In this document: in pieces, positions 8,695 through 18,123 of the stretch
Position numbering within the stretch: the first letter of the stretch is position 1
Layout: each line of letters opens with the position of its first letter
Origin: Halieaceae bacterium
GTDB lineage: Bacteria; Pseudomonadota; Gammaproteobacteria; Pseudomonadales; Halieaceae
Reading direction: 5' to 3'
DNA length: 64,000 bases
Assembly (NCBI GenBank): GCA_902518075.1
Contig: CABYEX010000002.1
Location: 1 to 64,000 of the forward strand
The notes under the pieces: generated by a model
What the model was told of the DNA's origin: nothing
What the model saw: only the letters and a program-made list of their open reading frames with translations
Database searches by the model: none
Translations under genes and position numbers: made by a program

Positions 8695-10899
8695 ATGCTA
8701 AGGCAAACATTCCCCACCCCGAATCGCCTATCACTTGCTATTTTGACGATTTCTCTAGGCATCGGGATCGACGGCATACCCGTCGCCCTCGCACAAGGCG
8801 CGTCACTTGAAGAAGTCATCGTGACAGCCAGAAAGCGCGATGAAAATCTGATGGACATACCGGAATCGGTCTCTGCCATTGGCGCAGCTGAGGTTGAGCG
8901 TCGCAACATCAAAGGCCTTAACAAAATCGGATTAGCGGTACCCAACCTAAATCTCTCGATGCGAACAGACGGCTACCCCAACGTGACCATTCGTGGTGTT
9001 GGTGCCTATGGCATGACTCAAGGGGTGGGCTTCTATCTCGACGACGTACAACTCTTCAGCGACGCGTCCTCCCGCTTTGGCGATATAGAGCGAATAGAGG
9101 TTCTGAAGGGCCCTCAAGGCGTTTTGTATGGTGGAAGCAATATTGGCGGTGCAGTCAAATATGTCAGCAAAACGCCGTCAACCGAAGAGATGGGAGGCAG
9201 ACTAAAGGTTCTAGCTGGAGAACAAGGCATTTGGGACATTGAGGGTGATATTAACGTTCCTCTGTCAGAGAAGTGGGCGCTGCGGGCTTTCGCCTTCACC
9301 CGCGAGGATGACGGCTTCATGACCAATCCGGGGTCGCTATCCCCTGTATTTGGGGTGGACTACAACCAACCTGAGGATGTCGGCGCTTACGAGCAGTCTG
9401 GCGGGCGATTGGTCTTACACGGTGACATTGCGGACCGTGTCAGCATCACGGCATCAGCGCGGTACAACGAGTACGATGGCCCGGTTAACAATTGGGCCCG
9501 GGAAATGGGAACGCCCGGCAATCTGCAATATCCCTTCACTCTGGATTCCAACCTTAACCCGACTCATGAACGGGAGACATTTGGAGCGCGCTTTGAGATC
9601 AATGCTGAATTCGATAATTTCGACTTCAAGAGCATCACGTCTTACACGGATACCGAGAGCGATCGTCATACTGACGTCGACCTGACGCAGCTTTGGTTTT
9701 TCAATACCTTCCGACCGGAGACCATGGAGGTCTTAACGCAAGAATTCCGTTTCTCGTCTAATTCAGATGGGCCCTTACAATGGGTTGGGGGGATTTATCT
9801 CATGGATTTCGAAGAGACCATGAATTCCTTTCTCGATTTTGGATGGATTATTCTCGAAGCAGATGACCCGTCAGTGCACGTGCAAGTCCCCTTCGAAACC
9901 CGGCGAGAAGATAAAGGCAACTTAGCGGCCTTCGGAAACGTGACTTACGAAACAGGACAGTGGGAATTGGGTCTTGGTCTAAGAATTGACCGATGGGAGT
10001 CAGAAGAAGAAGCCGTGGACATTGGACACTCTGCGTCGAAGGATGATGTGGAAGTTCTACCCAAGCTATCAGTAACAAGACACTTAAGCGAAAACTCTAT
10101 GGCCTATCTCACTGTTTCGAAAGGCTTCGAGCCAGGAGGATGGGTAGGGATAGCTGATGGTGCACCACCGGTTTATGGCCCGAATGGGGAAAAAACCCTA
10201 GCGGGTTTTGATCCAGAAGAGGCAATTCAATACGAGTTCGGCTGGAAAGGCTCCTCTGCAGATGGACGATTGCAAGCAACAGCATCCGTGTTTTTCATCG
10301 ATTACGACAACCGCCAATTCGAATTCATAGTGCCCAATCCCAGTGGTGACGGTACATTAATTGACGGCATTGAAAATATTGGCGACTCCGAGCAAACCGG
10401 CATTGAACTTGGGCTAACCTGGCAAGCCAGTGATCACCTGCAAATCGCTGCGGCTTACGGGTACATCGATGCCGAGTGGGACAGCAATACCATTCTGCCT
10501 GATGGCAGTGCCAACCTTGGAGGGCAAACACCCCCGCAGATTATCGAGCACAGCACCACTGTGACGGCGAACTTTCAGATGCCGGCCTTTGGGGACTTTG
10601 ACTTGATAGCGAACTTGCAACTCAGCCACAACGGCACAATGGAGGGCGGCAAGCCCTCCGGCGGTACAGTCGAGAATCCCGAATTCACGGTGATGAATGT
10701 TCAGGTAGGGATCGCCTCTAACAACTGGGAGTTCATGCTCAACCTTGATAATGCATTCGATGAGCGCTACTACACCGATATAGAACCATTTCCAAACTTT
10801 GGATTTGGTGGCCTCATCGGTACCGAGCCGGCGGAAATTATTATCGGTACACACGGGCACCCAAGACTGTTCACAGCGAGCGCAACGTACCGATTCTGA
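8695..10899 (+). CDS. TonB-dependent outer-membrane receptor
   Basis: A 734-residue outer-membrane receptor. It has an N-terminal signal peptide ending near ALAQG, then an EEVIVTARKR segment typical of the start of the mature protein in this class. The plug domain, about residues 50-165, includes GYPNVTIRGVG and LKGPQGVLYGGSNIGG, and the beta-barrel ends in the aromatic F (ASATYRF). Marine gammaproteobacteria use such receptors for siderophores, vitamins, glycans and hydrophobic carbon sources. It lies between the AraC regulator and the Rieske oxygenase gene, 36 bp upstream of the latter, so it probably imports the substrate that the cluster degrades (inference). Confidence 0.92.
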   Translation: MLRQTFPTPNRLSLAILTISLGIGIDGIPVALAQGASLEEVIVTARKRDENLMDIPESVSAIGAAEVERRNIKGLNKIGLAVPNLNLSMRTDGYPNVTIRGVGAYGMTQGVGFYLDDVQLFSDASSRFGDIERIEVLKGPQGVLYGGSNIGGAVKYVSKTPSTEEMGGRLKVLAGEQGIWDIEGDINVPLSEKWALRAFAFTREDDGFMTNPGSLSPVFGVDYNQPEDVGAYEQSGGRLVLHGDIADRVSITASARYNEYDGPVNNWAREMGTPGNLQYPFTLDSNLNPTHERETFGARFEINAEFDNFDFKSITSYTDTESDRHTDVDLTQLWFFNTFRPETMEVLTQEFRFSSNSDGPLQWVGGIYLMDFEETMNSFLDFGWIILEADDPSVHVQVPFETRREDKGNLAAFGNVTYETGQWELGLGLRIDRWESEEEAVDIGHSASKDDVEVLPKLSVTRHLSENSMAYLTVSKGFEPGGWVGIADGAPPVYGPNGEKTLAGFDPEEAIQYEFGWKGSSADGRLQATASVFFIDYDNRQFEFIVPNPSGDGTLIDGIENIGDSEQTGIELGLTWQASDHLQIAAAYGYIDAEWDSNTILPDGSANLGGQTPPQIIEHSTTVTANFQMPAFGDFDLIANLQLSHNGTMEGGKPSGGTVENPEFTVMNVQVGIASNNWEFMLNLDNAFDERYYTDIEPFPNFGFGGLIGTEPAEIIIGTHGHPRLFTASATYRF

Positions 10900-10935
10900 T
10901 AAAGTGCTGAATTAGGCCAAATCAGCGGACAAGCT

Positions 10936-12078
10936 ATGTCTGACGCGCTAGAGCTCGCCACGCGCGCACTGAAGCATTTCAACGAGGGCACCACCGACCT
11001 GGCGCCCTCGCAAATGCGCATCCCTCTCACCGCCTATACCGACGAGGAACAGTATCGGGCGGAGCGTCAGGCGATCTTTTTTGAGTCGCCCATAGCAGTG
11101 GCGTTGTCACTCGAAGTGCCCGAACCCAGTGATTTCCAGACGCAAACGGTGATGGACATCCCCTTGCTGATCACCCGGGATCGCGACGGTCGGGCTCACT
11201 GCTTTATCAATGTCTGCCGTCACCGAGGGGCCAAGGTCTGTAAGACGGAAAAAGGCCACCAGTCCCGATTCAGCTGCCCTTATCACGCCTGGACCTACAA
11301 CAACCGCGGAGAGTTGGTAGGCATCTATGGTGAGGAGATGTTCGGTGATGTCGATCGGGACAGCATGGGTCTCACTGAGCTAGCCTGCGATGAAAGCGCG
11401 GGCGTCATTTTTGTCTGTCTGACCCCGGGCAAGACGTTTGAACTCAGTGAGTGGTTGGGCGAATTTGCAGAAAAGCTTGCGGATCAGGCACTGCACGACT
11501 GCCACCTCCACACCCAACGCTATCTTTCTGGCGCCGGGTGGAAAGCGACCCTTGACGGCTATCTGGAGATCTATCACCACGACAGCGTGCATGGCAAAAC
11601 TGTGGGGCCGCATACCGTAGGCAACCTGATGGTTCACGATACCTGGGGTGCGCACCAGCGAATGGCGATAGCCAGAAAAAATATTGGCGAGCTCAACGAG
11701 TCATCGCCCGATAGCTGGAGGGCGCCCGAGGACTACATCCGCGTGGTGCACTCGGTATTTCCGAATCTTTCTATTTCTGCGATTCTTGGCGGCCAGTGCT
11801 TGATCGGCTTCATTTTCCCGGGCCAGACAAGCACCACCACTGTGACCCGCCAGCTCATCCTGAGCGCGAAGGCGCCGGCGACGGACGAAGAGGCCGCGGA
11901 GGTAGAGGCTTTCAGTCAAATGACGCTGCAGGCGGTCCGAGACGAGGACTATGCTCTGGTGGCTTCGGTGCAGAACGCGCTGCACTCGGGCGCGAACGAC
12001 AGCTTCCTGATCGGCCGAAATGAGCCCGCGGTTCAGCACTACCATCGATCCATTGCCGCCGTATGCGGCACTGGCTGA
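10936..12078 (+). CDS. Rieske non-heme iron oxygenase, alpha subunit
   Basis: A 380-residue ring-hydroxylating or demethylating oxygenase. The Rieske 2Fe-2S motif is CRHRG followed 18 residues later by CPYHAW (residues about 94-120). The catalytic domain carries the mononuclear iron motif, DGYLEIYHHDSVH (about 208-222). No beta subunit gene follows, so it is probably an alpha-only oxygenase, like phthalate- or vanillate-type enzymes. It follows the TonB receptor by 36 bp and precedes a ThuA gene, and most likely takes electrons from the ferredoxin encoded at about 3.1 kb. It marks the left cluster as an oxygenase-dependent catabolic pathway. Confidence 0.92.
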   Translation: MSDALELATRALKHFNEGTTDLAPSQMRIPLTAYTDEEQYRAERQAIFFESPIAVALSLEVPEPSDFQTQTVMDIPLLITRDRDGRAHCFINVCRHRGAKVCKTEKGHQSRFSCPYHAWTYNNRGELVGIYGEEMFGDVDRDSMGLTELACDESAGVIFVCLTPGKTFELSEWLGEFAEKLADQALHDCHLHTQRYLSGAGWKATLDGYLEIYHHDSVHGKTVGPHTVGNLMVHDTWGAHQRMAIARKNIGELNESSPDSWRAPEDYIRVVHSVFPNLSISAILGGQCLIGFIFPGQTSTTTVTRQLILSAKAPATDEEAAEVEAFSQMTLQAVRDEDYALVASVQNALHSGANDSFLIGRNEPAVQHYHRSIAAVCGTG

Positions 12079-12149
12079 CTGCCTGCTCGCTAGCGACTAA
12101 CTGCCCATCCGGCTAAGCTCCTGTGGCAATGCCATGAGGGATCCTCGCC

Positions 12150-12941
12150 ATGGGTATCATCGATTATCACAGCCCGCTGAATATTCTCGTTTCGGTAAAG
12201 GGACATCCTTTCGAGCGGGACGCATTTGCCGCGCTATTTGAATCCTTTGACGGGATTCGCCACACCTTCGTTGAGCAGCCCGCCAGTCAGTCATTCATGA
12301 ACCCGACCGCGGCTGTGCCCTGGGATGCCTTTGTGTTTTATGACATGCCGGGCATCGACTTCAGCACCCAACCTCCCGGATTAGTGGCACCTTCGGATGA
12401 GTTCAAGCAGGGATTTATGGACTTGCTGGCTGCCGGAAAGGGCATGGTGTTCTTGCACCATGCAATCGCTGGCTGGCCACTCTGGCCGGACTATGGCGAG
12501 ATCATTGGTGGACGTTTTTTTTATCTGCCCACCGAATGCCGCGCTCAACCGGTGCTCGACTCGGGCTATCGGCACGATGTGTTCCACTCCGTGCAGGTGG
12601 CAGGTGCACCGCACCCCGTTACTGAGGGGCTCGAAAACGCCTTCGCACTCACGGATGAGCTTTACCTGTACGAGGTATTCGAAGATAGCATTGATACCCT
12701 GCTCACTAGCGATCACATCTTCGATCGCGAGCATTTCTACTCGGCCCATCACGCGGTCACCGGCACCATGTTTTGCAACGATGACTGGCCCCACCCGGAA
12801 GGGCCAAACCACATCGGCTGGACAAAAACGGTCGAAAACAGCCGCATTGTGTATCTGCAGCCCGGCGATGGTCCCGAGACTTACGCGTCACCCCACTATC
12901 GCCGTCTGGTGGAAAATGCGATTCGGTGGGTAGCAACCTAA
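12150..12941 (+). CDS. ThuA-domain protein
   Basis: A 263-residue ThuA-like protein, the second in the window. VFLHHAIAGWPLWPDYGEIIGGRFF near residues 109-133 is the family core, with HH where the other paralogue has HT. A DELYLYEVF segment near 170 and DDWPHPEGPNHIGWTK near 210 follow. The fold is a class I glutamine-amidotransferase relative lacking a settled activity. It lies 71 bp after the Rieske oxygenase gene on the same strand and is probably co-transcribed. Its function is unknown; recurrence beside oxidoreductase genes suggests a role in the pathway rather than in trehalose use. Confidence 0.8.
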   Translation: MGIIDYHSPLNILVSVKGHPFERDAFAALFESFDGIRHTFVEQPASQSFMNPTAAVPWDAFVFYDMPGIDFSTQPPGLVAPSDEFKQGFMDLLAAGKGMVFLHHAIAGWPLWPDYGEIIGGRFFYLPTECRAQPVLDSGYRHDVFHSVQVAGAPHPVTEGLENAFALTDELYLYEVFEDSIDTLLTSDHIFDREHFYSAHHAVTGTMFCNDDWPHPEGPNHIGWTKTVENSRIVYLQPGDGPETYASPHYRRLVENAIRWVAT

Positions 12942-12989
12942 GTCGTCCAAGACTAAGGATAGCCCCCATCGGTCACAACAGTTAAGCCT

Positions 12990-14279
12990 TCACCGTTGTG
13001 GAACCTCGCTCTTAAAGGCACCCAGACCCTGTCGCAATAGCATCACCGCCAGAACCAGCGCACACCCACAGACAATCGCCAATGACAGACCCACCGCATC
13101 ATCACGTCCAAACACCGAATCCGTCACCAAGGCGACGGATGAGGGCCCGAGCGTGAGGCCGACCACATTCACCATGAACACATAAGCCCCTGCCATCAAC
13201 CCGCGAATCTCATTGGGACTCGAATTCTGGAGGCCTGTGGCGAAGAGCGCCATGGGCACAGTAATCAAAAAACTCCCCGCAGTGACCATCGCAATTGCAA
13301 CTGATGGCGAGGCGCTCAATCCCATGGTTACAGTCACCGGTATCAGCAATATCGCTGCACCCATCGCGATCGTCAGTGGCGCACCGTCCTGATCTAACCG
13401 AGCCCGGAACCACTTCATCATGAGCGGTCCCGACAGCACTCCAGCTGAGCCAGCGACAAGCGCGATAGAACCATAGACTCTGCCAGCATCAACAATGCCA
13501 AAACCGTGCACGCGCACCAAAAGGCTTGGAATCCAGGCCTGAAAAGCATAGAGAACCAGCACAATGAACGGTGCGCCTACCAAATAAGCGCCATACACAG
13601 CGCGACGCTCCCAGATCATGACAATAAGTTGCTGTAGGGTAAGAGACGTCTGTAGTTGTAAGGTATCAGTTCGAGCGGGCTCAGAGAGCATGGGCACGAA
13701 GAGCAACAAGGCCAACCCCGGCGCCGCCACTACAATAAAAGTGATCTGCCATGGAGCGAGCAACCCGATCACCGGGAGCTCGAACGTGCCGAGTCCACTA
13801 GCCCATGACATCACTTCTGCCCCTGCCAGAAGCGAGATACCTGCGCCTAAATAAGGACCCATTAAAAAGATGCTCACTGGCAAAGCGCGTTGCTGGGCAG
13901 GAAACCAGTCGGCCAATAGCGACCAAGAGGCGGGCGTCACAGTGGCCTCTCCCGCTCCAACCCCGACGCGGGCAAAAGCCAGCTGCCAAAAGCCTCTCGC
14001 CAATCCACAACACATACAGGCCAGCGTCCACACCAACAAACCGAGCAGCAACACCCTCACCCGGTTTGCGATGTCCACAATGCGGCCCATCGGCAAGCTT
14101 AGGAGGACATAGGGCAGAGCAAAAGCAAACCCCTGGAGAAGACTGATCTCGGTGTCCGAGAGACCCAGATCAACGCGAATGGGGTCGACCAGTAGGTTGA
14201 TTACCTGCCGGTCGATGAATGACACGGTGTAGACCGCTGTCAGGAGCGCCACCGCGGCCCATTGGCGCGTCGCCGTCAT
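12990..14279 (-). CDS. MFS transporter
   Basis: A 429-residue inner-membrane transporter with about 12 hydrophobic helices. The N-terminus (YTVSFIDRQVINLLVDPIRVDLGLSD, read as helix 1 and the following loop) and the motif near SLPMGRIVD are typical of the spinster-like/hexuronate MFS group common in Halieaceae and sphingomonad catabolic clusters. It is convergent with the ThuA gene, 48 bp apart, and divergent from nothing nearby. It may belong to the left catabolic cluster as a second porter. Substrate unknown. Confidence 0.85.
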   Translation of the reverse strand: MTATRQWAAVALLTAVYTVSFIDRQVINLLVDPIRVDLGLSDTEISLLQGFAFALPYVLLSLPMGRIVDIANRVRVLLLGLLVWTLACMCCGLARGFWQLAFARVGVGAGEATVTPASWSLLADWFPAQQRALPVSIFLMGPYLGAGISLLAGAEVMSWASGLGTFELPVIGLLAPWQITFIVVAAPGLALLLFVPMLSEPARTDTLQLQTSLTLQQLIVMIWERRAVYGAYLVGAPFIVLVLYAFQAWIPSLLVRVHGFGIVDAGRVYGSIALVAGSAGVLSGPLMMKWFRARLDQDGAPLTIAMGAAILLIPVTVTMGLSASPSVAIAMVTAGSFLITVPMALFATGLQNSSPNEIRGLMAGAYVFMVNVVGLTLGPSSVALVTDSVFGRDDAVGLSLAIVCGCALVLAVMLLRQGLGAFKSEVPQR

Positions 14280-14329
14280 CCGAAAATCGCCGTCTCGCTA
14301 GATGTTACTAAAGGCCACCGCTTATTGCG

Positions 14330-14665
14330 CTAGATCGCTACGGGGAGAGGTTTATTAACTGGCTGAGAAATCGATTCCGGCCTGACAGAGAAGCCAATAA
14401 TGGCACTGTAGCCCGGCGTCTGCTCCCGGTGAACGGTGCCTGCTGAAGCAACGATCTTTGCGCCACGCCTACAAGTAACCGACTCATCCTCGCCGTCTAC
14501 CCATACTGTGAGCTCACCACTGGTGACGTAAAGCACCGAATCAAAATCGTGCCAATGAAATTCGTTTTCCTCAGCGGGAAAATCGAATGCCATCGCGTGA
14601 TAGCCCATCGCCTCGATTTCTGCGTAAGCTTGTGCTTCGTCGTCATAGGAAAGCACTTCGTTCAT
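14330..14665 (-). CDS. Small single-domain cupin protein
   Basis: A 111-residue cupin. ENEFHWHDFDSVLYVTSGELTVW (residues about 31-53, quoted by key residues H37, H39, D40) forms cupin motif 1, and GAKIVASAGTVHREQ forms motif 2 with its His. Such proteins bind a metal and may be isomerases, dioxygenases or small-molecule sensors. GGAGG lies 7 nt before the ATG. It is separated from the upstream MFS gene by only 50 bp and could be co-transcribed with it. Function not determinable. Confidence 0.72.
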   Translation of the reverse strand: MNEVLSYDDEAQAYAEIEAMGYHAMAFDFPAEENEFHWHDFDSVLYVTSGELTVWVDGEDESVTCRRGAKIVASAGTVHREQTPGYSAIIGFSVRPESISQPVNKPLPVAI

Positions 14666-14746
14666 GGCATTGCCTCCATCGTGTATATGTGACCTACTCT
14701 ATCCGCATAAGCAACAATTGCACACCAGCGCCTCCAAGCGGCGCTT

Positions 14747-14765
14747 AAGGGGGGTCGCCCCCCTT
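14747..14765 (-). terminator. GC-rich hairpin, possible transcription terminator
   Basis: An 8-bp perfect stem (AAGGGGGG / CCCCCCTT) with a TCG loop stands between the minus-strand symporter operon and the cupin gene. GCGC on both sides could extend it with a two-base bulge. There is no T-run on either side, so it is at best a pause or factor-assisted terminator. Confidence 0.35.
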
Positions 14766-14808
14766 GCGCTCGCAACATCGATAGAACCGATACTGGGGTT
14801 GTGAGCCA

Positions 14809-14928
14809 CTACTCCTCGTCGCCTTTATGATGGAGATAATCCTTGACCACCCTCCGCCATACCCAAAGGCCCGAAATCGTCAGGACCAATCCGTAAGCAA
14901 GCGCCAGCACCACCTCTCCACTTATCAT
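14809..14928 (-). CDS. 39-residue membrane peptide coupled to the SSS symporter
   Basis: This small gene begins at an ATG inside ATGA overlapping the symporter stop codon by 3 nt, a typical translational-coupling junction. The peptide starts MISGEVVLALAYGLVLTISG and continues LWVWRRVVKDYLHH then an acidic KGDEE end. That is one clear transmembrane helix (residues about 5-24), then a positively charged cytoplasmic turn. It looks like an accessory subunit or small regulator of the symporter. Short membrane peptides are known next to some SSS and other secondary transporters, but I do not recognise a named family. The overlap and clean topology are the main support. Confidence 0.62.
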   Translation of the reverse strand: MISGEVVLALAYGLVLTISGLWVWRRVVKDYLHHKGDEE

Positions 14929-16589
14929 TTTTCTTGCCACACCATCTGCTCAGTATTCGCGATCGCTGCTTGATAAGGCAGGGCGTAAAACAAGGTCAAC
15001 GCCACGGCAATCATCGCTCCCATTGTCACCATCACCTTTGGCCATACCAAAGTCTGCCGGATGACTACGGGGTCTCGCTCCTGCGGCGGCATGGTGTGCA
15101 GTGCTTCACGATACTTCGCCTCATGCATCGAGATCGCGCCCCGATTCGATACGATCCGCACCACGAGATAGCTACCAACAACGCCGACTAGAATCGGATC
15201 AGCCAAAACCGGCCACTGCACCCAACCTGCGAGAGACAGGGCATTCATGGTCACGTTCACACCGAATCCCGTCACCATGCCCCAAAAGGCGCCTGCCTCT
15301 GTCAGTCGTCCGCTCCAGATACTCATAAATGCCACGACGCCCCAGGAAGACGCAAACAGCGGGCCTGCAAAGTGAGTAAGCCAATAAATATTACGCGGCA
15401 GCAACAGCGCCAAGGCAATCACGGACAGGCCCACCATCAACATGGCCAATCTCGCTGCTCTCAAGTGCAAGCGGCTCTGAGCATTATTGCCGACTCCTTC
15501 AGCAACCTGCTCATTCCCGCTCCCCAGAATGTCGTGACTAACGCTAAAACCCACCAGCGACAGAAAAGTCGAGGCAGAAGAAAGCCCAGCCGCCAATACC
15601 CCGCATATCAGGATCGCCCCTAACGCCGTGGGCAATAAATTCATAGCAACCCAAATCATGGTGCTCTCGGCCGGCGTGATATCGGGGTTAATCAAATTCA
15701 CTGTCGCGGCTGCGAAGTTGGTGATCAGATACAGCAACAACATGGCAATCAATGCACCGCAGGCCGACCGCAGCACCACATGCTCGCTTCTCGCCATGAG
15801 ATAGCGGCTGGTCTGCCAGGGGCTCACCGCCACCACGATGCCCCACGCCACACCCAAGATGCTCGCCCAGATTAGCGCCTCCCACTCAGTCTGCCAGTAG
15901 ACATCAGGCCCTATCCGGCCATGCCAGGCAATGATGCCAGGCTTCGCCTCATACACTGCAAGCGACTCGATTGCGCTAAACCAACCACCGACGGCATCGA
16001 CAATGAAAAAACAGGTGATAACGATGATTCCCGAGAACAATAGGAACATCGCCGTATCGGTCAAGATGACGCCGCGAGAGCCCGAGTACAGCGTAAACAA
16101 CGAATAGCTGACCCATACCAATAGTATGGCCGCCACCTCGCTGAAACCGGTGACCTCGGTAATGATGAGCGCCATACCCCAAGTGACTGCGAGTAAGTAA
16201 GCAGAGAGCCCAACGACAATAGAAATGCCAGCAAACATCTGAATGCGACGGCTATTGAAGCGCGCCCGGAAAAAAGCGGGGACGGTCAGTGCCTGACTAC
16301 GACGCAGATAGCGACCAAAAAATACCGCGCCAACGATGTAACCGAGACAATTGAAGCAGGTCATTATGATGACGAGTGGCGCGTGCCCTTGATACGACAT
16401 GCCCGCCTCGCCCATGAAAGCATTGGTGCTCATAAAACTGGCGACCAAGGTACCCAGAATCAATATGGTCGGCGCATTCCGCCCAGCGACAAAAAAATCT
16501 TCCAAATGCCGGACACGCTTTCCAGCATACCAACCAATTGCTAGATAACAGGCCAGACTGGCCATAATACCCAGCTGAAAGCTATTCAT
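14925..16589 (-). CDS. Sodium:solute symporter (SSS family)
   Basis: A 554-residue inner-membrane symporter with about 13 helices. The N-terminus (YLAIGWYAGKRVRHLEDFFVAGR) and ILGTLVASFMSTNAFMGEAG match SSS-family transporters of the monocarboxylate/proline/pantothenate type. The SSTFLSLVGFSVSHDI segment near residue 335 corresponds to the conserved sodium-site helix 8. The C-terminal stretch after about 500 is a further helix and a short tail. The stop overlaps a tiny membrane ORF, described separately. Neighbouring genes for an Fe-type alcohol dehydrogenase and an aldehyde dehydrogenase suggest a small organic solute; the substrate is not identifiable. Confidence 0.9.
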   Translation of the reverse strand: MNSFQLGIMASLACYLAIGWYAGKRVRHLEDFFVAGRNAPTILILGTLVASFMSTNAFMGEAGMSYQGHAPLVIIMTCFNCLGYIVGAVFFGRYLRRSQALTVPAFFRARFNSRRIQMFAGISIVVGLSAYLLAVTWGMALIITEVTGFSEVAAILLVWVSYSLFTLYSGSRGVILTDTAMFLLFSGIIVITCFFIVDAVGGWFSAIESLAVYEAKPGIIAWHGRIGPDVYWQTEWEALIWASILGVAWGIVVAVSPWQTSRYLMARSEHVVLRSACGALIAMLLLYLITNFAAATVNLINPDITPAESTMIWVAMNLLPTALGAILICGVLAAGLSSASTFLSLVGFSVSHDILGSGNEQVAEGVGNNAQSRLHLRAARLAMLMVGLSVIALALLLPRNIYWLTHFAGPLFASSWGVVAFMSIWSGRLTEAGAFWGMVTGFGVNVTMNALSLAGWVQWPVLADPILVGVVGSYLVVRIVSNRGAISMHEAKYREALHTMPPQERDPVVIRQTLVWPKVMVTMGAMIAVALTLFYALPYQAAIANTEQMVWQEK

Positions 16590-16677
16590 AAGCGTGCTAA
16601 CGGACCGTCAACCGCAATGAGACCAATCGTTGCGTGGGTATAACCCGCTGCGTGACGATCAATGTTCACCCTCGTGA

Positions 16678-17862
16678 TCATCGGCCGACCGTAATCGCCT
16701 CAGCAATCAGACGCTCGATGGTGACTACATCTGCTGGACGTGGGTTAGTTCCCGCCGCCGCGTCCTGATGCGCTTTTTCTGCCAAACGACCCGCAGCCTC
16801 TACCGGCACGCCCAACTCAGAAAGCGTTACTGGAATGGCGAGCTGTTCCAGCAGCGTACAGATTGCTGCGTGAAATGTGTCGAAGTCGGCCTGCTGCAAA
16901 CCCAGAGCACGGGACATGGCTGGCAACTTGGCCTCGATAGCTGGTGCGTTGTAGCGGAGCACCGCAGGCAGCACCACGGCGTTCGTGAGTCCGTGATGGG
17001 TGTCGTACTCCGCGCCCACCATATGACTAATGGCATGCACTAGTCCGAGCCCTTTCAGGAACGATATCCCGGCGAGACAGGCGCCGATCTGCATCCCCCC
17101 CCGGGCCATCATACTGTCGGGCGTCGCCACCGCGATGGGCAACCAACGACCAATCAACTCGAGTCCTTCCAACGCGACGCCGTCACACATGGGGTGATAG
17201 TCGGGCACACAGTAGGCCTCAATGGCGTGCACCATGGCATCAACGCCGGTCCAGGCAGTGAGCGCGGAAGGTAAGCCTAGGGTGATCTCGGGGTCTAGCA
17301 GCGTCAGTGACGGTTTGAGGTCCGGGTGCCATACGCACAGTTTCATGCCGCGATCCGTATGGGTGATCATCGCAGTGCTTTCAGTTTCAGCTCCTGTGCC
17401 CGCTGTGGTGGGAATACAAATCAGCTTCGGAAATACATGACCGGCAGGCAATTCCGGAACGTCCCTGTCAAAATCGAATTGCCAAACGTCGCAGTCGTTG
17501 TTGGCCGTCAGAGCAGTAGCCTTTCCGGCGTCCATTCCACTGCCTCCTCCGATAGCAATGACACTGTCATGGCCACCTTGGCGAAAGGTTTCCCGGGCTA
17601 ACGCAATGTCAGAGTCTCTGGGATTAGGCGCGACCTCAGAAAACACCTCACTTTCGATGCCTGCGCTGAGGAGGGCTTGCTGAAGAATCTCTATGAAAGG
17701 CAGCGCTGCAGAGCCCTTGTCCGTCACGATAAGAGGATGGGTCAAAGCCAAATCCGATGCCTGCTGCCCCAGGGTTTTCAGGCGCCCGGGCCCGTAGGCA
17801 ATCGGAACGGGGAACGACCAATCATGATTAGCGAGTAAATTTTCCTTCTCTTTGTCAGTCAT
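16678..17862 (-). CDS. Iron-containing alcohol dehydrogenase
   Basis: A group III (Fe-ADH) enzyme, 394 residues from the ATG chosen here; an in-frame ATG at 17952 would add 30 residues that do not look like the family's N-terminus. PIAYGPGRLKTLG starts the family homology. The NAD-binding GGGSGMDAGKA is at residues about 98-108, and the metal-binding His cluster appears in LVHAISHMVGAEYDTHHG with an Asp upstream (WTGVDAMVHAIE). Members oxidise small alcohols or reduce aldehydes in the cytoplasm. It is transcribed toward the SSS gene, 88 bp upstream of it, so they may form one unit importing and oxidising a solute. Confidence 0.88.
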   Translation of the reverse strand: MTDKEKENLLANHDWSFPVPIAYGPGRLKTLGQQASDLALTHPLIVTDKGSAALPFIEILQQALLSAGIESEVFSEVAPNPRDSDIALARETFRQGGHDSVIAIGGGSGMDAGKATALTANNDCDVWQFDFDRDVPELPAGHVFPKLICIPTTAGTGAETESTAMITHTDRGMKLCVWHPDLKPSLTLLDPEITLGLPSALTAWTGVDAMVHAIEAYCVPDYHPMCDGVALEGLELIGRWLPIAVATPDSMMARGGMQIGACLAGISFLKGLGLVHAISHMVGAEYDTHHGLTNAVVLPAVLRYNAPAIEAKLPAMSRALGLQQADFDTFHAAICTLLEQLAIPVTLSELGVPVEAAGRLAEKAHQDAAAGTNPRPADVVTIERLIAEAITVGR

Positions 17863-18123
17863 TTGCCGCTCATACCTCAGGTCAGATTCACTCCTATTTC
17901 GCATCATTAGCAGTAGAAAAAACTGCTCTATTCGATGAAGAATGAGATGCATCGACGGCGCGCTTTGCTTATATTCTCGCCATCATCAGCGCGTCTATGA
18001 GGAACGATATCACGCCCTGCGGGGCGCCCAATAAAAAGATCGCTACCAGGGCGCATCACAACTCAAACATGCCAAATCTGAGGAGCCCCAGAAACTTTGG
18101 CACCAGCCAAGAGAGTGTTATCA

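Noticed and set aside
17953..18096. CGCCC/GGGCG hairpin near 18012 as a terminator
   Set aside because: The short GC stem is not followed by a T-run on either strand and lies between divergent genes.
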